A stretch of 64,000 nt of DNA, from positions 1 through 64,000 of the forward strand of contig NZ_PHNC01000009.1 in NCBI RefSeq assembly GCF_003121295.1. The letters run 5' to 3'. The position numbers and the translations under genes are program-made. Positions 17,475 to 25,014 of the stretch are shown piece after piece. Each line of letters opens with the position of its first letter. The first letter of the stretch is position 1. The notes under the pieces are model-generated. The model ran no database searches. It saw only the letters and a program-made list of their open reading frames with translations, and was not told the origin of the DNA. This DNA is from Streptomyces orinoci (GTDB lineage: Bacteria > Actinomycetota > Actinomycetes > Streptomycetales > Streptomycetaceae).

Positions 17475-18374
17475 TCAGCGCCAGTCGGCCGCGAACGCCC
17501 GTGCCGGGTTGCCGGTGAAGACCTGTTCGGTGAAGGCGGTCCCCAGCTCCGCCGCCAGCCGCGGCAGCAGTCTGCGCAGCAGATAAGGCATTCCGGGGCC
17601 GCCGCCCGAAGCCGCCCGCGCCGCCGCCGTGGTGGTGTCGCCGCCGATCAGGATCCGGTCCGCGTAACCCGCCTCCGCCAGCGCGGTCAGCTGGTCCAAC
17701 AGCCGCCAGTCGGTGGCGTGATGGGCGCGTGACGGGCCGTCGAAGGCGAGGAAGGCGCCCGATCCGGCGAGCTCCCGCTGGGCCCCGGTGTCCGGTGAGC
17801 GGCTCAGATGGCCCAGGATCACCCGGTGCGGCGGCACCGCCAGCCGGCCGCAGAGCAGGTCGAGTACGTCCAACGCACCGGTGCCCAGCTCCAGATGGAC
17901 GGCGATCGGCGCCCCGGTGGCGTGATGGGCCTGCGCGGCCGCCGTCATCACCCGGCGGGCATGGGGACTGAGGCCGTGGAAGTCCCCGGCGACCTTGATC
18001 AGTCCGGCTCTGACCGGCGCCGTGGTGAGGTCCGCGATGAACAGCTCGGCCAGCCGCGCCGGTTCACCGGCCGGCCGCTCGGGACGGTAGTGCGCGGCCT
18101 GGTGCAGCCCGGTGGCGGCCACCACCCGCACACCGGCGGCCCGGGACACCTCGGCGAGCTCGGTGAGCCGGCGGCCCAGCCCGCGCGGGGTCCACTGGAC
18201 GACCGTTCCGCCGCCCAGCTCACCGAAGGCCCGCAGCTCGGCCAGGGCGGCGTCCGGGTCGTCGAGCTCCTGCCCCGGCAGCCGGGCACTGCGGAAGAAG
18301 AGGTGGTCATGGGCGTTGGTGATGCCCAGCTCGGTGGCGGGGACATCGCCAAGTACGGTGCGCACGGCGCTCAT
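17475..18374 (-). CDS. phosphotriesterase-family (PTE-like) amidohydrolase
   Basis: A 299-residue protein. Metal-site signatures of the PTE family are all visible: the N-terminal H-x-H (NAHDHLFF), the bridging carboxylated Lys (AGLIKVAGD), two further His (VHLELG and LGHLSR regions) and the terminal Asp (ILIGGDTT). Members range from phosphotriesterases to lactonases and sugar-phosphate lactonases, so substrate is open. An RBS (GGGAGG) precedes ATG 18374. Two perfect palindromic operators lie immediately upstream. Single gene. Confidence 0.85.
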   Translation of the reverse strand: MSAVRTVLGDVPATELGITNAHDHLFFRSARLPGQELDDPDAALAELRAFGELGGGTVVQWTPRGLGRRLTELAEVSRAAGVRVVAATGLHQAAHYRPERPAGEPARLAELFIADLTTAPVRAGLIKVAGDFHGLSPHARRVMTAAAQAHHATGAPIAVHLELGTGALDVLDLLCGRLAVPPHRVILGHLSRSPDTGAQRELAGSGAFLAFDGPSRAHHATDWRLLDQLTALAEAGYADRILIGGDTTTAAARAASGGGPGMPYLLRRLLPRLAAELGTAFTEQVFTGNPARAFAADWR

Positions 18375-18395
18375 CGGGCCTCCCGGGATGATCTA

Positions 18396-18443
18396 GTAAC
18401 GGGCCAACCGTTACATGGATCGGCGTAACGCGCAAGGCGTTAC
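18396..18443 (-). promoter_or_regulatory. twin operators upstream of the PTE-like gene
   Basis: Two 19-bp perfect inverted repeats of the same design, GTAACGGGCCAACCGTTAC (18396-18414) and GTAACGCGCAAGGCGTTAC (18425-18443), centres 29 bp apart. Shared consensus GTAACG-N7-CGTTAC. They overlap the expected promoter of the minus-strand gene. This is typical of a TetR- or GntR-type repressor binding two sites; no regulator gene adjoins. Confidence 0.8.
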
Positions 18444-18474
18444 GGCGTGGCTTCGGGAGGGAAACGGGAACCGC

Positions 18475-19290
18475 TCAGGGGCTCTTGTAGCCCCGCGCCC
18501 ACTGCAGCCCCCAGCCATAGAGCCGGTCCAGGTCCGACTGGAAGCCATAGACATAGGTGGCCTCGCGGTGCACGGTCAGATGGCCGTCCCGGTTCTCGAT
18601 CAGGGCCACCGCGCAGGAACGTGCCTGCGGATCATGGCCGTCCAGCTCCATGGCGAACTGGTGGCCGTCGGGCAGGTAGAAGGTGATGGTGCTGTCGATC
18701 CGGCCGAACACCGGAGTGCAGTCGTAGTTGTAGACAAAGACCAGGATGCGGCGGAAGGCGTCCCGCTGGTCGAGGTTGATGTACAGGGTCTCCCCGGTCG
18801 GCCCGCCGAAACGGTTGTCCCCGCTGAGCGAGATATACGGGGGATGGAACAGGTCCCCATGGAACTCGCCCAGCGACTGGACCACGCCCTTGCTGCCGTC
18901 CATCAGCTCGTACAGACAGGCGAGATCGAGATCGACCGACACCAGCGGCTGCCCATGGGCCTGGAGTTGGGCGGCGGAGGGGGAGAACAGGGCGCGCAGC
19001 AAACCGGAGTTGCGCGGGACACTCGAGCTGCCCAGCATGCGCCAGGTGAGATTGACTCTCAAGGTGCCACCGGTGGTGCTGTGATGGGTGAGCCAGTCGG
19101 TGGGATGGGTTTTGGAGAGTCGTTTGTGGTGCGGAGTGGCCCAGTCAAAGGCGTGTTGCGCCTCTCTGCGCCGGTTGCCGTTTCCCACCAGGTATGACCA
19201 GAGGCTGCTCCCGTCCTCGCTGCGTACCACGGGGCCCGTACTCTGCCCGCCGGGCACCGGGCGCCGGGGCGTGCGTACTCGTGGGCGCAT
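18475..19290 (-). CDS. TerD-family-like (tellurium resistance/stress) protein
   Basis: A 271-residue protein with a strong GGAGGAGG RBS before ATG 19290. The first 90 residues are basic, Arg-rich and low in hydrophobics. The remainder resembles the TerD/TerA beta-sandwich: VNLTWRMLG, VSVDLDLACLYELMDGSKGVVQSLG, the DNRFGG motif, GETLYINLDQRDAFRRILVFVYNYD, and AMELDG. These include the acidic loop residues used for Ca2+ binding in TerD proteins. Probably cytoplasmic. No other ter genes are present. It precedes the PTE gene, but the operators separate the two. Confidence 0.75.
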   Translation of the reverse strand: MRPRVRTPRRPVPGGQSTGPVVRSEDGSSLWSYLVGNGNRRREAQHAFDWATPHHKRLSKTHPTDWLTHHSTTGGTLRVNLTWRMLGSSSVPRNSGLLRALFSPSAAQLQAHGQPLVSVDLDLACLYELMDGSKGVVQSLGEFHGDLFHPPYISLSGDNRFGGPTGETLYINLDQRDAFRRILVFVYNYDCTPVFGRIDSTITFYLPDGHQFAMELDGHDPQARSCAVALIENRDGHLTVHREATYVYGFQSDLDRLYGWGLQWARGYKSP

Positions 19291-19367
19291 CCGCCCTCCT
19301 CCTTCGCTGGATCCGGCGTTCAGCAGGATCAACGCGAGGCGGACGGACAGGACATGGGTGAAGCGGG

Positions 19368-20024
19368 TCAGCCGGCCCGGGCCACGGCCTTCCCGGCCTT
19401 GTCCCAGTTCTCCTTGAGGCGGTCCAGATAGGAACCGGCCGCGCTGCCGGGGGTGGCGCCCCGGGCGAAGGCCGCCATGTTCCCGGCACCGGCGTTGTAA
19501 CCCAGCGCCAGCAGCTGGTCCTTGGTGTAGGGACCGGCCCAGTGGGCGGGCAGCTGGGCGGCCAGGTCGTGCAGGAACCAGGACTCGGCGGTGATCGCCA
19601 GATCGGGGTCGTCGGGCAGTTCCTGCCAGTCGCGGTGGGCGAAGGAGCGGCCCTGCTTGGTCTGGTCGAAGGCCGCCTTGTGCATATTGGCGATGCCGAA
19701 CGCGGAATCCGGCTTGATCTTCTGCCAGGACCGCTCCAGGGAGGGATCGTGCGGCTTGTAGTCCTCGTTGTAGAGGATCGCCATCACCAGCCGCGGACTG
19801 ACCCCGGCCTCCCGGGCGTGCTTGATCACCTGGGGTGCGTAGTGCGCGGGGTCCTGGTTGGAGGTGTCCGCCGCGGCGCTCTGCCGAGGGGCGGCGGGGG
19901 CGGCGGACGACGGCCGGCCGTCCGGGTGCGTGGCGCCGGTACCGCCGGAACACGCCGTGGCGCAGCCGGCGGTCAGCACGGCCGCCACCGCGAGCAGGCG
20001 GGCCGTACCCCGGGTCTTCCTCAC
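19368..20024 (-). CDS. lytic-transglycosylase-like lipoprotein
   Basis: A 218-residue protein with a lipoprotein signal: charged start (RKTRGTAR), hydrophobic core and lipobox L-T-A-G-C21. A Ser/Ala-rich linker to about 55 precedes an SLT-like lysozyme fold: SPRLVMAILYNEDYKPH with the presumed catalytic Glu, AFGIANMHKAAF, and LLALGYNAGAGNMAAFARGA, where the GYNAG motif is typical of transglycosylases. It should cleave peptidoglycan glycan strands at the outer face of the membrane. It lies between the TerD-like and LCP genes, consistent with envelope remodelling. Confidence 0.78.
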   Translation of the reverse strand: MRKTRGTARLLAVAAVLTAGCATACSGGTGATHPDGRPSSAAPAAPRQSAAADTSNQDPAHYAPQVIKHAREAGVSPRLVMAILYNEDYKPHDPSLERSWQKIKPDSAFGIANMHKAAFDQTKQGRSFAHRDWQELPDDPDLAITAESWFLHDLAAQLPAHWAGPYTKDQLLALGYNAGAGNMAAFARGATPGSAAGSYLDRLKENWDKAGKAVARAG

Positions 20025-20085
20025 GTTCTTCCTCCTGTCCGGCTGTCCGGCGCGTGCGGCATGCCGGGGTCCATCATCCCCGACC

Positions 20086-21381
20086 TCAGTCCACGCAGGG
20101 CACCCCGCCCATGGTCACCGAGGGCCCGGCGAACTCCCGCTGCCCCGGGCCGCCGACCGCGGAGGCGGGGCGGCCCCCCTTGCCGTCCGGTGCGGCGGAC
20201 GGCGCGGCGGATGTTACGGCGGCGGATGGTGCGGTGGCGGACGGTGTGGCGGCTGGTGTGGTGCCGTCCGTTGCGCCGGGGGACGGAGCGGTGCCCTCCG
20301 GTCCGATCATCGACTGGACCGTCGCCCTGATCCGTTCCGGATCGACCAGGTTGACATCTTCCCCGCCGATGGTGGCGAAGCCGGTGATGGGCAGGGTGTG
20401 GAAGTCGGTCCGGCCGCCGGTGAGGGCGGGCGCCTGCCGGGCGAAGTCCAGTACGTCCCAGGAGCTGTCCAGCACCACATCCTTCTTCAGCACCTCGAAC
20501 AGCTTCCGCAACCGGCCCAGGTCGTCAAAGGCGCCCCGGCTCTTGAGCCGGTGGGTGACCGAGGAGAGGAACGCCTGCTGGCGGTGGGTACGGTCCAGGT
20601 CGCCGTTGTCCAGGCCATGCCGCTGACGGACAAAGGCCAGCGCCTGCCGGGGGTCGAGGTCCTGGACGCCGGCCGGGAAGTCCGCCCCCGAATAGCGGTC
20701 GTGCACCGGGTGGTTGAGGCAGACCGTGACCGGCTGCAGCACCTTGGCAATGTCATAGAAACCCAGCAGATTGACCTCGGCGAAGTGGTCGATGGGAACA
20801 CCCAGGAACTGCTGTACGGTCTGCAGGGTCGCCGCCCGGCCCGCCTCCCGGCTGCGGTGCTCCAGCTCGGCCCCCCTGATCCCCTGGGCGTCGAGCCTGT
20901 CGTGGGCGGCGGTGTAGGCGTAGGAGTACGCCTCCTTGATCTTGTAATGGCCCTGCGGGGAGCCGTCCCCGTTCAGGGTCTGCACATAGTCGTCCCGGGG
21001 TATCGAGAAGGCGGTCGCCCGGCCGTCGTCCGCCGGAATGTGCATCAGGATCAGCGTGTTGGTGTTGTAGTAGCCGATCTCGCTGGAACCGGCGTGCAGT
21101 TGGTCCTGGACGAACTCCCTGGGCAGGTCGTTGCCGTCCATGTCCTTGCGCGAATCCAGGCCGATCAGCAGCAGGTTGACCGAATTGTCCGGATGTCGGG
21201 GGGCGTGCCGGCGCGTGGTGTTGAGGGCGTCGGAGGTGGTCAGCCCGTCGGTGAGGGTGCGATAGGTGAACCAGGTCAGCCCGCAGGCGACCAGCACCAG
21301 GGCGGAGGCGGCCCACAGCAGGGCGCGCGCCACCCTGGCCGTCACCGGAGGACGGGGGGTGTGACGGGGGGTGTCACGCAT
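20086..21381 (-). CDS. LCP-family cell-wall glycopolymer ligase, module 2
   Basis: A 431-residue protein. One transmembrane helix (ALLWAASALVLVACGLTWFTY) is followed by the LCP domain (about 60-300): NLLLIGLDSR, NTNTLILMHI, FSIPRDDYV, HYKIKEAYSYA, VNLLGFYDI and ALAFVRQRHG. It is very similar to the module 1 protein but lacks the LytR_C domain; an Ala/Pro/Thr-rich linker leads to the same final motif GPSVTMGGVPCVD. It starts within the stop of its DUF6542 partner (8-nt overlap, ATGCGTGA), exactly as in module 1. Confidence 0.9.
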   Translation of the reverse strand: MRDTPRHTPRPPVTARVARALLWAASALVLVACGLTWFTYRTLTDGLTTSDALNTTRRHAPRHPDNSVNLLLIGLDSRKDMDGNDLPREFVQDQLHAGSSEIGYYNTNTLILMHIPADDGRATAFSIPRDDYVQTLNGDGSPQGHYKIKEAYSYAYTAAHDRLDAQGIRGAELEHRSREAGRAATLQTVQQFLGVPIDHFAEVNLLGFYDIAKVLQPVTVCLNHPVHDRYSGADFPAGVQDLDPRQALAFVRQRHGLDNGDLDRTHRQQAFLSSVTHRLKSRGAFDDLGRLRKLFEVLKKDVVLDSSWDVLDFARQAPALTGGRTDFHTLPITGFATIGGEDVNLVDPERIRATVQSMIGPEGTAPSPGATDGTTPAATPSATAPSAAVTSAAPSAAPDGKGGRPASAVGGPGQREFAGPSVTMGGVPCVD

Positions 21382-21769
21382 GCCCGTGCCCTCCGCCGCC
21401 CGGCGTCCTGATGGCCCGCAGGACCAGGACGGCCAGCGCCGCGCACTGGGCGGCCACCATCACCGGGAAGCTGTGGACCGCCCAGCGGGCCGCGGCCGTC
21501 GTCAGCGGCTCGCCACGCAGCGGAGAGGCGTCGGCGAAGAGCAGTGAGCCGACGGCCGTCACCGCGAACACCACCAGCGGCGGGAGCGGAATCACCCAGC
21601 TCACCCCGCCGTGCGCGGCCGCGAAGGCGGTCGCCCACAGCGCCGCCAGCACCGCGCCCAGGGCCAGCCCCCAGGCGTGCGCCGAGCCGGTCAGCAGATC
21701 CACACCACCGCCAACGGCCGGTGGAACCAGCGCGATCGCGGCGGTGACGGCCGCCGGTGGTGCGGTCAT
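21374..21769 (-). CDS. DUF6542-type membrane protein, module 2
   Basis: A 131-residue protein with four hydrophobic segments (AAIALVPPAVGGGVDLLTGS, LGAVLAALWATAFAAAHGG, VIPLPPLVVFAVTAVGSLLF, FPVMVAAQCAALAVLVLRAI). It lacks the long Pro/Arg-rich start of the module 1 copy, but the segment order and the (W)A-x-x-SFP-MV motif match it. It is coupled to the LCP gene by an 8-nt overlap. The TTGC motif lies about 120 bases upstream. Confidence 0.72.
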   Translation of the reverse strand: MTAPPAAVTAAIALVPPAVGGGVDLLTGSAHAWGLALGAVLAALWATAFAAAHGGVSWVIPLPPLVVFAVTAVGSLLFADASPLRGEPLTTAAARWAVHSFPVMVAAQCAALAVLVLRAIRTPGGGGHGHA

Positions 21770-21886
21770 GCGGATGCCCTCGCTTCACTGCTCCATACCC
21801 GGTTCGCTCTGTCCGGCGGTACGCCTGCCCGCCTCCGGCGCGGCTATCGCGGCCCCTGTTGGAGGACGCATGGGCCGGGGCCGGGG

Positions 21887-21914
21887 TTGCACACTTGCGC
21901 AATACGGCAAGTGT
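21887..21914 (-). promoter_or_regulatory. TTGC-rich inverted-repeat motif upstream of DUF6542-LCP module 2
   Basis: Perfect 8-bp arms ACACTTGC (21891-21898) and GCAAGTGT (21907-21914), overlapping a TTGCGCAA palindrome (21895-21902). Read on the minus strand it aligns without gaps to the motif at 13331-13358: ACTTGC, two bases, TATTGCGCAA, two bases, G-x-GCAA. It sits between the minus-strand module and the plus-strand cold-shock gene and could serve either. Confidence 0.65.
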
Positions 21915-22005
21915 CCTTCCGGTGTGCGCGCCGGGCGTGCGCGCCCCGGTCAGCGGGAATGACCCGCTGCGGCAGGGGAGTTGGGCCCGGCGGGAGGAAC
22001 AAGGA

Positions 22006-22212
22006 ATGAGTGAGCGGGTCGGCGGCGTGGTCCGCTGGTTCAACCAGGCCAAAGGCTATGGCTATATCAATGGCGACGACGGGCGCGAGGTGCTGGTGCG
22101 GCGAGGAGCCATCGAGGGCGGCACCTTTGTGACCGAGGGGATGCGGGTGACCTATGTGGCGGTGACCGAGGGGGAAGAGGTGCACGCGGAACACGTCCGT
22201 CCCCTGGGATAG
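22006..22212 (+). CDS. atypical cold-shock-domain protein
   Basis: A 68-residue protein with RBS GGGAGGAA before ATG 22006. It is a single cold-shock domain: VVRWFNQAKGYGYINGDDGREVLVRRGAIEGG. RNP1 is changed from KGFGFI to KGYGYI and RNP2 from VFVHxSAI to VLVRRGAI, replacing a Phe and the His that stack on nucleic-acid bases. The usual acidic CspA-type surface is also altered. It may bind RNA with different specificity. Single gene, 53 bases before the Ub-Mut7C gene. Confidence 0.82.
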   Translation: MSERVGGVVRWFNQAKGYGYINGDDGREVLVRRGAIEGGTFVTEGMRVTYVAVTEGEEVHAEHVRPLG

Positions 22213-22265
22213 GCCCATCCCGACCGGATCGGCGGCCCGGCCTGGGCACATGGCATGCTGAAGAG

Positions 22266-23000
22266 GTGAACGGACCGAAGATCCACGTCGTTCTGGCCCC
22301 CGCCCTCCGGCTCTTCGCCGCTCCCGAGCGGCGGACCGGAGAGCTGACCCTGGTCACCGACGGCGCCTCCTCGCTGGGGCATGTGGTGGAGTCGCTGGGC
22401 GTGCCGCTGACCGAGGTCGGCGCGCTGCTGGTGGACGGCAGGGCGGTGCCGGTGTCCCATGTGCCGGGCGCGGGGGAGAGGGTGGAGGTCCGCGCGGTGG
22501 CGCGTCCGCAGCGGGTGCCGGGGGCACCTCTGCGGTTTCTGCTCGATGTCCATCTGGGCACGCTGGCCCGGCGGTTGCGGCTGCTGGGCGTGGACGCGGC
22601 CTATGAGAGCGAGGACATCGGCGACCCGGCGCTCGCCGCCCGGTCGGCCGCCGAGCGCCGGGTGCTGCTCTCCCGCGACCGGGGACTGCTGCGGCGCCGG
22701 GAGATCTGGGCGGGCGCCTATGTCTACAGCGACCGGCCGGACGAGCAACTGCGCGATGTCCTGGGCCGGTTCACCCCGCGGCTGGCGCCCTGGACCCGCT
22801 GTACGGCCTGCAACGGCGAACTCCGCGAAGCGGACAAGGACTCGGTGGGGGAGCTGCTGGAGCGCGGCACCCGGCGCAGCTATGACGTCTTCGCCCAGTG
22901 CACGGTGTGCGAGCGGGTGTACTGGCGGGGTGCGCATCATGCGCGGCTGGAGGGCATTGTGGCGGAGGCGGTAAGGGAGTTCGGCGGGGTGGGGGTCTGA
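22266..23000 (+). CDS. Ub-Mut7C protein (ubiquitin-like fold + Mut7-C RNase domain)
   Basis: A 244-residue protein starting at GTG 22266. Residues about 1-85 form a ThiS/ubiquitin-like domain (IHVVLAPALRLF...LGHVVESLGVPLTEVGALLVDGRAV). Residues about 90-235 are the Mut7-C PIN-like RNase domain: RFLLDVHLGTLARRLRLLGVDAAYESEDIGDPALA, VLLSRDRGLLRRREI, then a zinc ribbon CTAC...CTVC. Asp residues in FLLDVHLG and LSRDRG would bind catalytic metal. The fusion is known across bacteria, with function untested; it could be an RNA-decay or toxin-like nuclease. Confidence 0.88.
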   Translation: MNGPKIHVVLAPALRLFAAPERRTGELTLVTDGASSLGHVVESLGVPLTEVGALLVDGRAVPVSHVPGAGERVEVRAVARPQRVPGAPLRFLLDVHLGTLARRLRLLGVDAAYESEDIGDPALAARSAAERRVLLSRDRGLLRRREIWAGAYVYSDRPDEQLRDVLGRFTPRLAPWTRCTACNGELREADKDSVGELLERGTRRSYDVFAQCTVCERVYWRGAHHARLEGIVAEAVREFGGVGV

Positions 23001-23044
23001 ACGGGTATTGCGCGGAGCCGTTGCCGGGCTTGTAGGCTCCCCGG

Positions 23045-23509
23045 GTGAGCAACGGCGGCACAACTCGGATCCGGTTCGCGGAGGAAGCGGACGCGGCCGT
23101 GATCGCGCGCATCCATATGGCCTCTCGGTCGGCGGCCATGCCCTACCTGCCCCCGCAGCAGCGCAGTCATGAGCAGGTGACCGGATGGGTCCAGGACGTC
23201 CTGCTCAAGCGGTGCCGCACATGGGTCGCGGTGCGTGATGCGGAGATCATCGGCTATGCGGCCCTCGACGGCGGCAGGCTCGAACACCTCTATCTGCGCC
23301 CGGACGTCCGCCGGCAGGGAGTCGGCACGCTACTGCTCGATGAGGTCAGGTGGCACAGTCCTGACGGGGTGTGCCTGCGTGTCTTTCAGCAGAACACCGA
23401 TGCCCGCGCCTTCTACGAGAGCCACGGTTTCACCGTCCTCGACACCAACGATGGTGATCGCAACATGGAGAACCTGCCCGATATGACGCTTCGCTGGACG
23501 CGGCGGTAG
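23045..23509 (+). CDS. GNAT N-acetyltransferase
   Basis: A 154-residue protein, GTG 23045. The GNAT fold is complete: TRIRFAEEADAAVIARIH at the N-terminus, IIGYAALDGGRLEHLYLRPDVRRQGVGTLLLDEV with the acetyl-CoA loop RRQGVG, then VFQQNTDARAFYESHGFTVLD. It transfers an acetyl group to an unknown small molecule or amine. TAGGCT lies six bases before the start with no Shine-Dalgarno, suggesting a leaderless mRNA. 225 bases of unassigned sequence follow. Confidence 0.87.
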   Translation: MSNGGTTRIRFAEEADAAVIARIHMASRSAAMPYLPPQQRSHEQVTGWVQDVLLKRCRTWVAVRDAEIIGYAALDGGRLEHLYLRPDVRRQGVGTLLLDEVRWHSPDGVCLRVFQQNTDARAFYESHGFTVLDTNDGDRNMENLPDMTLRWTRR

Positions 23510-23734
23510 GCCGTTCGGCAGGCGGTCGGGCTTGCCCTGCCTCGCCCGGCAGGAGCCTGCGGTGGGCCTGATCCCCGACCGGCGAGGACGACGCGTCCGT
23601 GCACCCGGCGCAGGCAGACGGCGAGACCTGTCGCAGCTGGTGCCCCTCCCTCCCGGTCGGTCTGCGCACCCGTACGGGCTCGGCCGCCCCACCTCCAGCG
23701 GTCGGAACGGACGCCACCGCCCGGCCAACCGCTC

Positions 23735-24502
23735 CTAGGCCAGGGTGAGGACCCGGGGGCCGTCCTCCGTGATGGCCACCGTGTGCTCGATATGAGCGGC
23801 CCGGCTGCCGTCCCGGGTGACCAGGGTCCAACCGTCGGGCGCCGTACGGTAGTTGTCGCCGCCCCCGGCCATCAGCATGGGCTCGATGGCCAGTACCAGT
23901 CCGGGCCGCAGCGGGTAACCCCGGCCCGGGCGGCCCCGGTTGGGAACCGGCGGGTCCTCGTGCATATGGCGGCCGATGCCATGGCCGCCGAAGTCGGCGG
24001 GCATTCCGCAGCGGGCCGCGCCGGCCACCGCGGCGATGGCGGCGGAGATGTCGCCCATCCGATTGCCGGGGAGGGCGGCGGTAATGCCCGCCTCCAGGGC
24101 GCGCCGGGTGGTCTCGATCAGCTCAAGGTCGCCCGGCCGGGGCGTACCGACCACAAAGCTGACGGCCGCGTCGCCGGTCCAGCCGTCGAGCCGGGCGCCG
24201 CAGTCCACGCTCAGCAGATCGCCGTCGCGCAGCCGGTAGCCGTCCGGTATCCCGTGCACCACGGCGTCATTGACCGAGGTGCAGATCACCCCGGGGAACG
24301 GGGTGGGTGCGAAGGACGGACGGTAGCCGAGGAAGGGCGAGTCCGCCCCGCAGCTGTCCAGTACCTCGCGGGCCACCTCGTCCAACTCCCTCAGCCGCAC
24401 CCCCACTTGGGCCGCCTTCTCGACCTCGGCCAGGGCCTGGGCCACGATCCGCCCGGCCTCGCGCATCGCCTCGATCTGTGCGGCCGTCTTCAGTTCCACC
24501 AT
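23735..24502 (-). CDS. map: methionine aminopeptidase, type I
   Basis: A 255-residue protein. All metal ligands of type I MetAP are visible: the H in VVHGIPD, D in LSVDCGARLDGWTGDAAVSF (two Asp), H in GHGIGRHMHEDP, E in AIEPML, and the final E in HIEHTVAITEDG. It removes the initiator Met from new proteins. The short length without an N-terminal zinc finger fits an accessory actinomycete copy. It is divergent from an Xre regulator gene (69 bp), suggesting this copy is regulated. Confidence 0.92.
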   Translation of the reverse strand: MVELKTAAQIEAMREAGRIVAQALAEVEKAAQVGVRLRELDEVAREVLDSCGADSPFLGYRPSFAPTPFPGVICTSVNDAVVHGIPDGYRLRDGDLLSVDCGARLDGWTGDAAVSFVVGTPRPGDLELIETTRRALEAGITAALPGNRMGDISAAIAAVAGAARCGMPADFGGHGIGRHMHEDPPVPNRGRPGRGYPLRPGLVLAIEPMLMAGGGDNYRTAPDGWTLVTRDGSRAAHIEHTVAITEDGPRVLTLA

Positions 24503-24530
24503 GCCGTCGGCACCCCCTGCTCGTTCCCAT

Positions 24531-24571
24531 TCTTATACCGGTATTTGTATCACGGGATTAGTATTGCCCGC
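24531..24571. promoter_or_regulatory. AT-rich divergent control region of map and Xre gene
   Basis: An A/T-rich island in GC-rich DNA: palindrome ATACCGGTAT (24535-24544), then GTATTTGTATCAC and TAGTAT (24559-24564), the last seven bases before the Xre ATG. Repeated GTAT units suggest an autoregulatory Xre operator; the -35 boxes are not clear. Confidence 0.5.
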
Positions 24572-24847
24572 ATGGTGAGGACCCCTCTGACTCCCGAGGA
24601 ACGACGGCGCGGCGAGCTCTTCGGCACCCTGCTGCGGCAGGCCCGGGGCGAGCGCAGCATGGTGGAGGTCGCCGCGGCGGCCGGAGTGTCCGCGGAGACC
24701 CTGCGCAAGATCGAGACGGGCCGGGCGCCCACCCCGGCCTTCTTCACGGTGGCCGCCCTGGCCTCGGTACTGGGCGTATCCCTGGACGAGCTGGCCGCCG
24801 TCTGCGACCGCGAAGCGGAGCACGACCGGGCGGCGCTGTCCGCCTGA
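24572..24847 (+). CDS. Xre-family HTH regulator
   Basis: A 91-residue protein starting at ATG 24572. It is a compact HTH: RGELFGTLLRQARGERSMVEVAAAAGVSAETLRKIETGRAPTPAFFTVAALASVLGVSLDELAAVC, the full Xre/cro-type five-helix unit. TAGTAT lies seven bases before the start. It probably regulates the divergent map gene and itself. Confidence 0.87.
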   Translation: MVRTPLTPEERRRGELFGTLLRQARGERSMVEVAAAAGVSAETLRKIETGRAPTPAFFTVAALASVLGVSLDELAAVCDREAEHDRAALSA

Positions 24848-24957
24848 GCGGTGTGCGTGGCGCTTGGGCCGCACGGGTGGGGGGCACTGCACGGGGGTGG
24901 GTGCCCACGCGCGTACGGGCGCCAAGGCACGTACGGATGGCACTCACGCACACACTT

Positions 24958-24997
24958 ACGGGCCGGGAACCCCGCTCCCGAGGGGGCACCGGCCCGT
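24958..24997. terminator. bidirectional hairpin terminator (rplY / Xre)
   Basis: A perfect 9-bp stem ACGGGCCGG / CCGGCCCGT whose loop contains a further CCCC/GGGG pairing. It lies 18 bases past the rplY stop, between the convergent Xre and rplY genes. Confidence 0.75.
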
Positions 24998-25014
24998 ACG
25001 TGCCGGGAAAGCGC

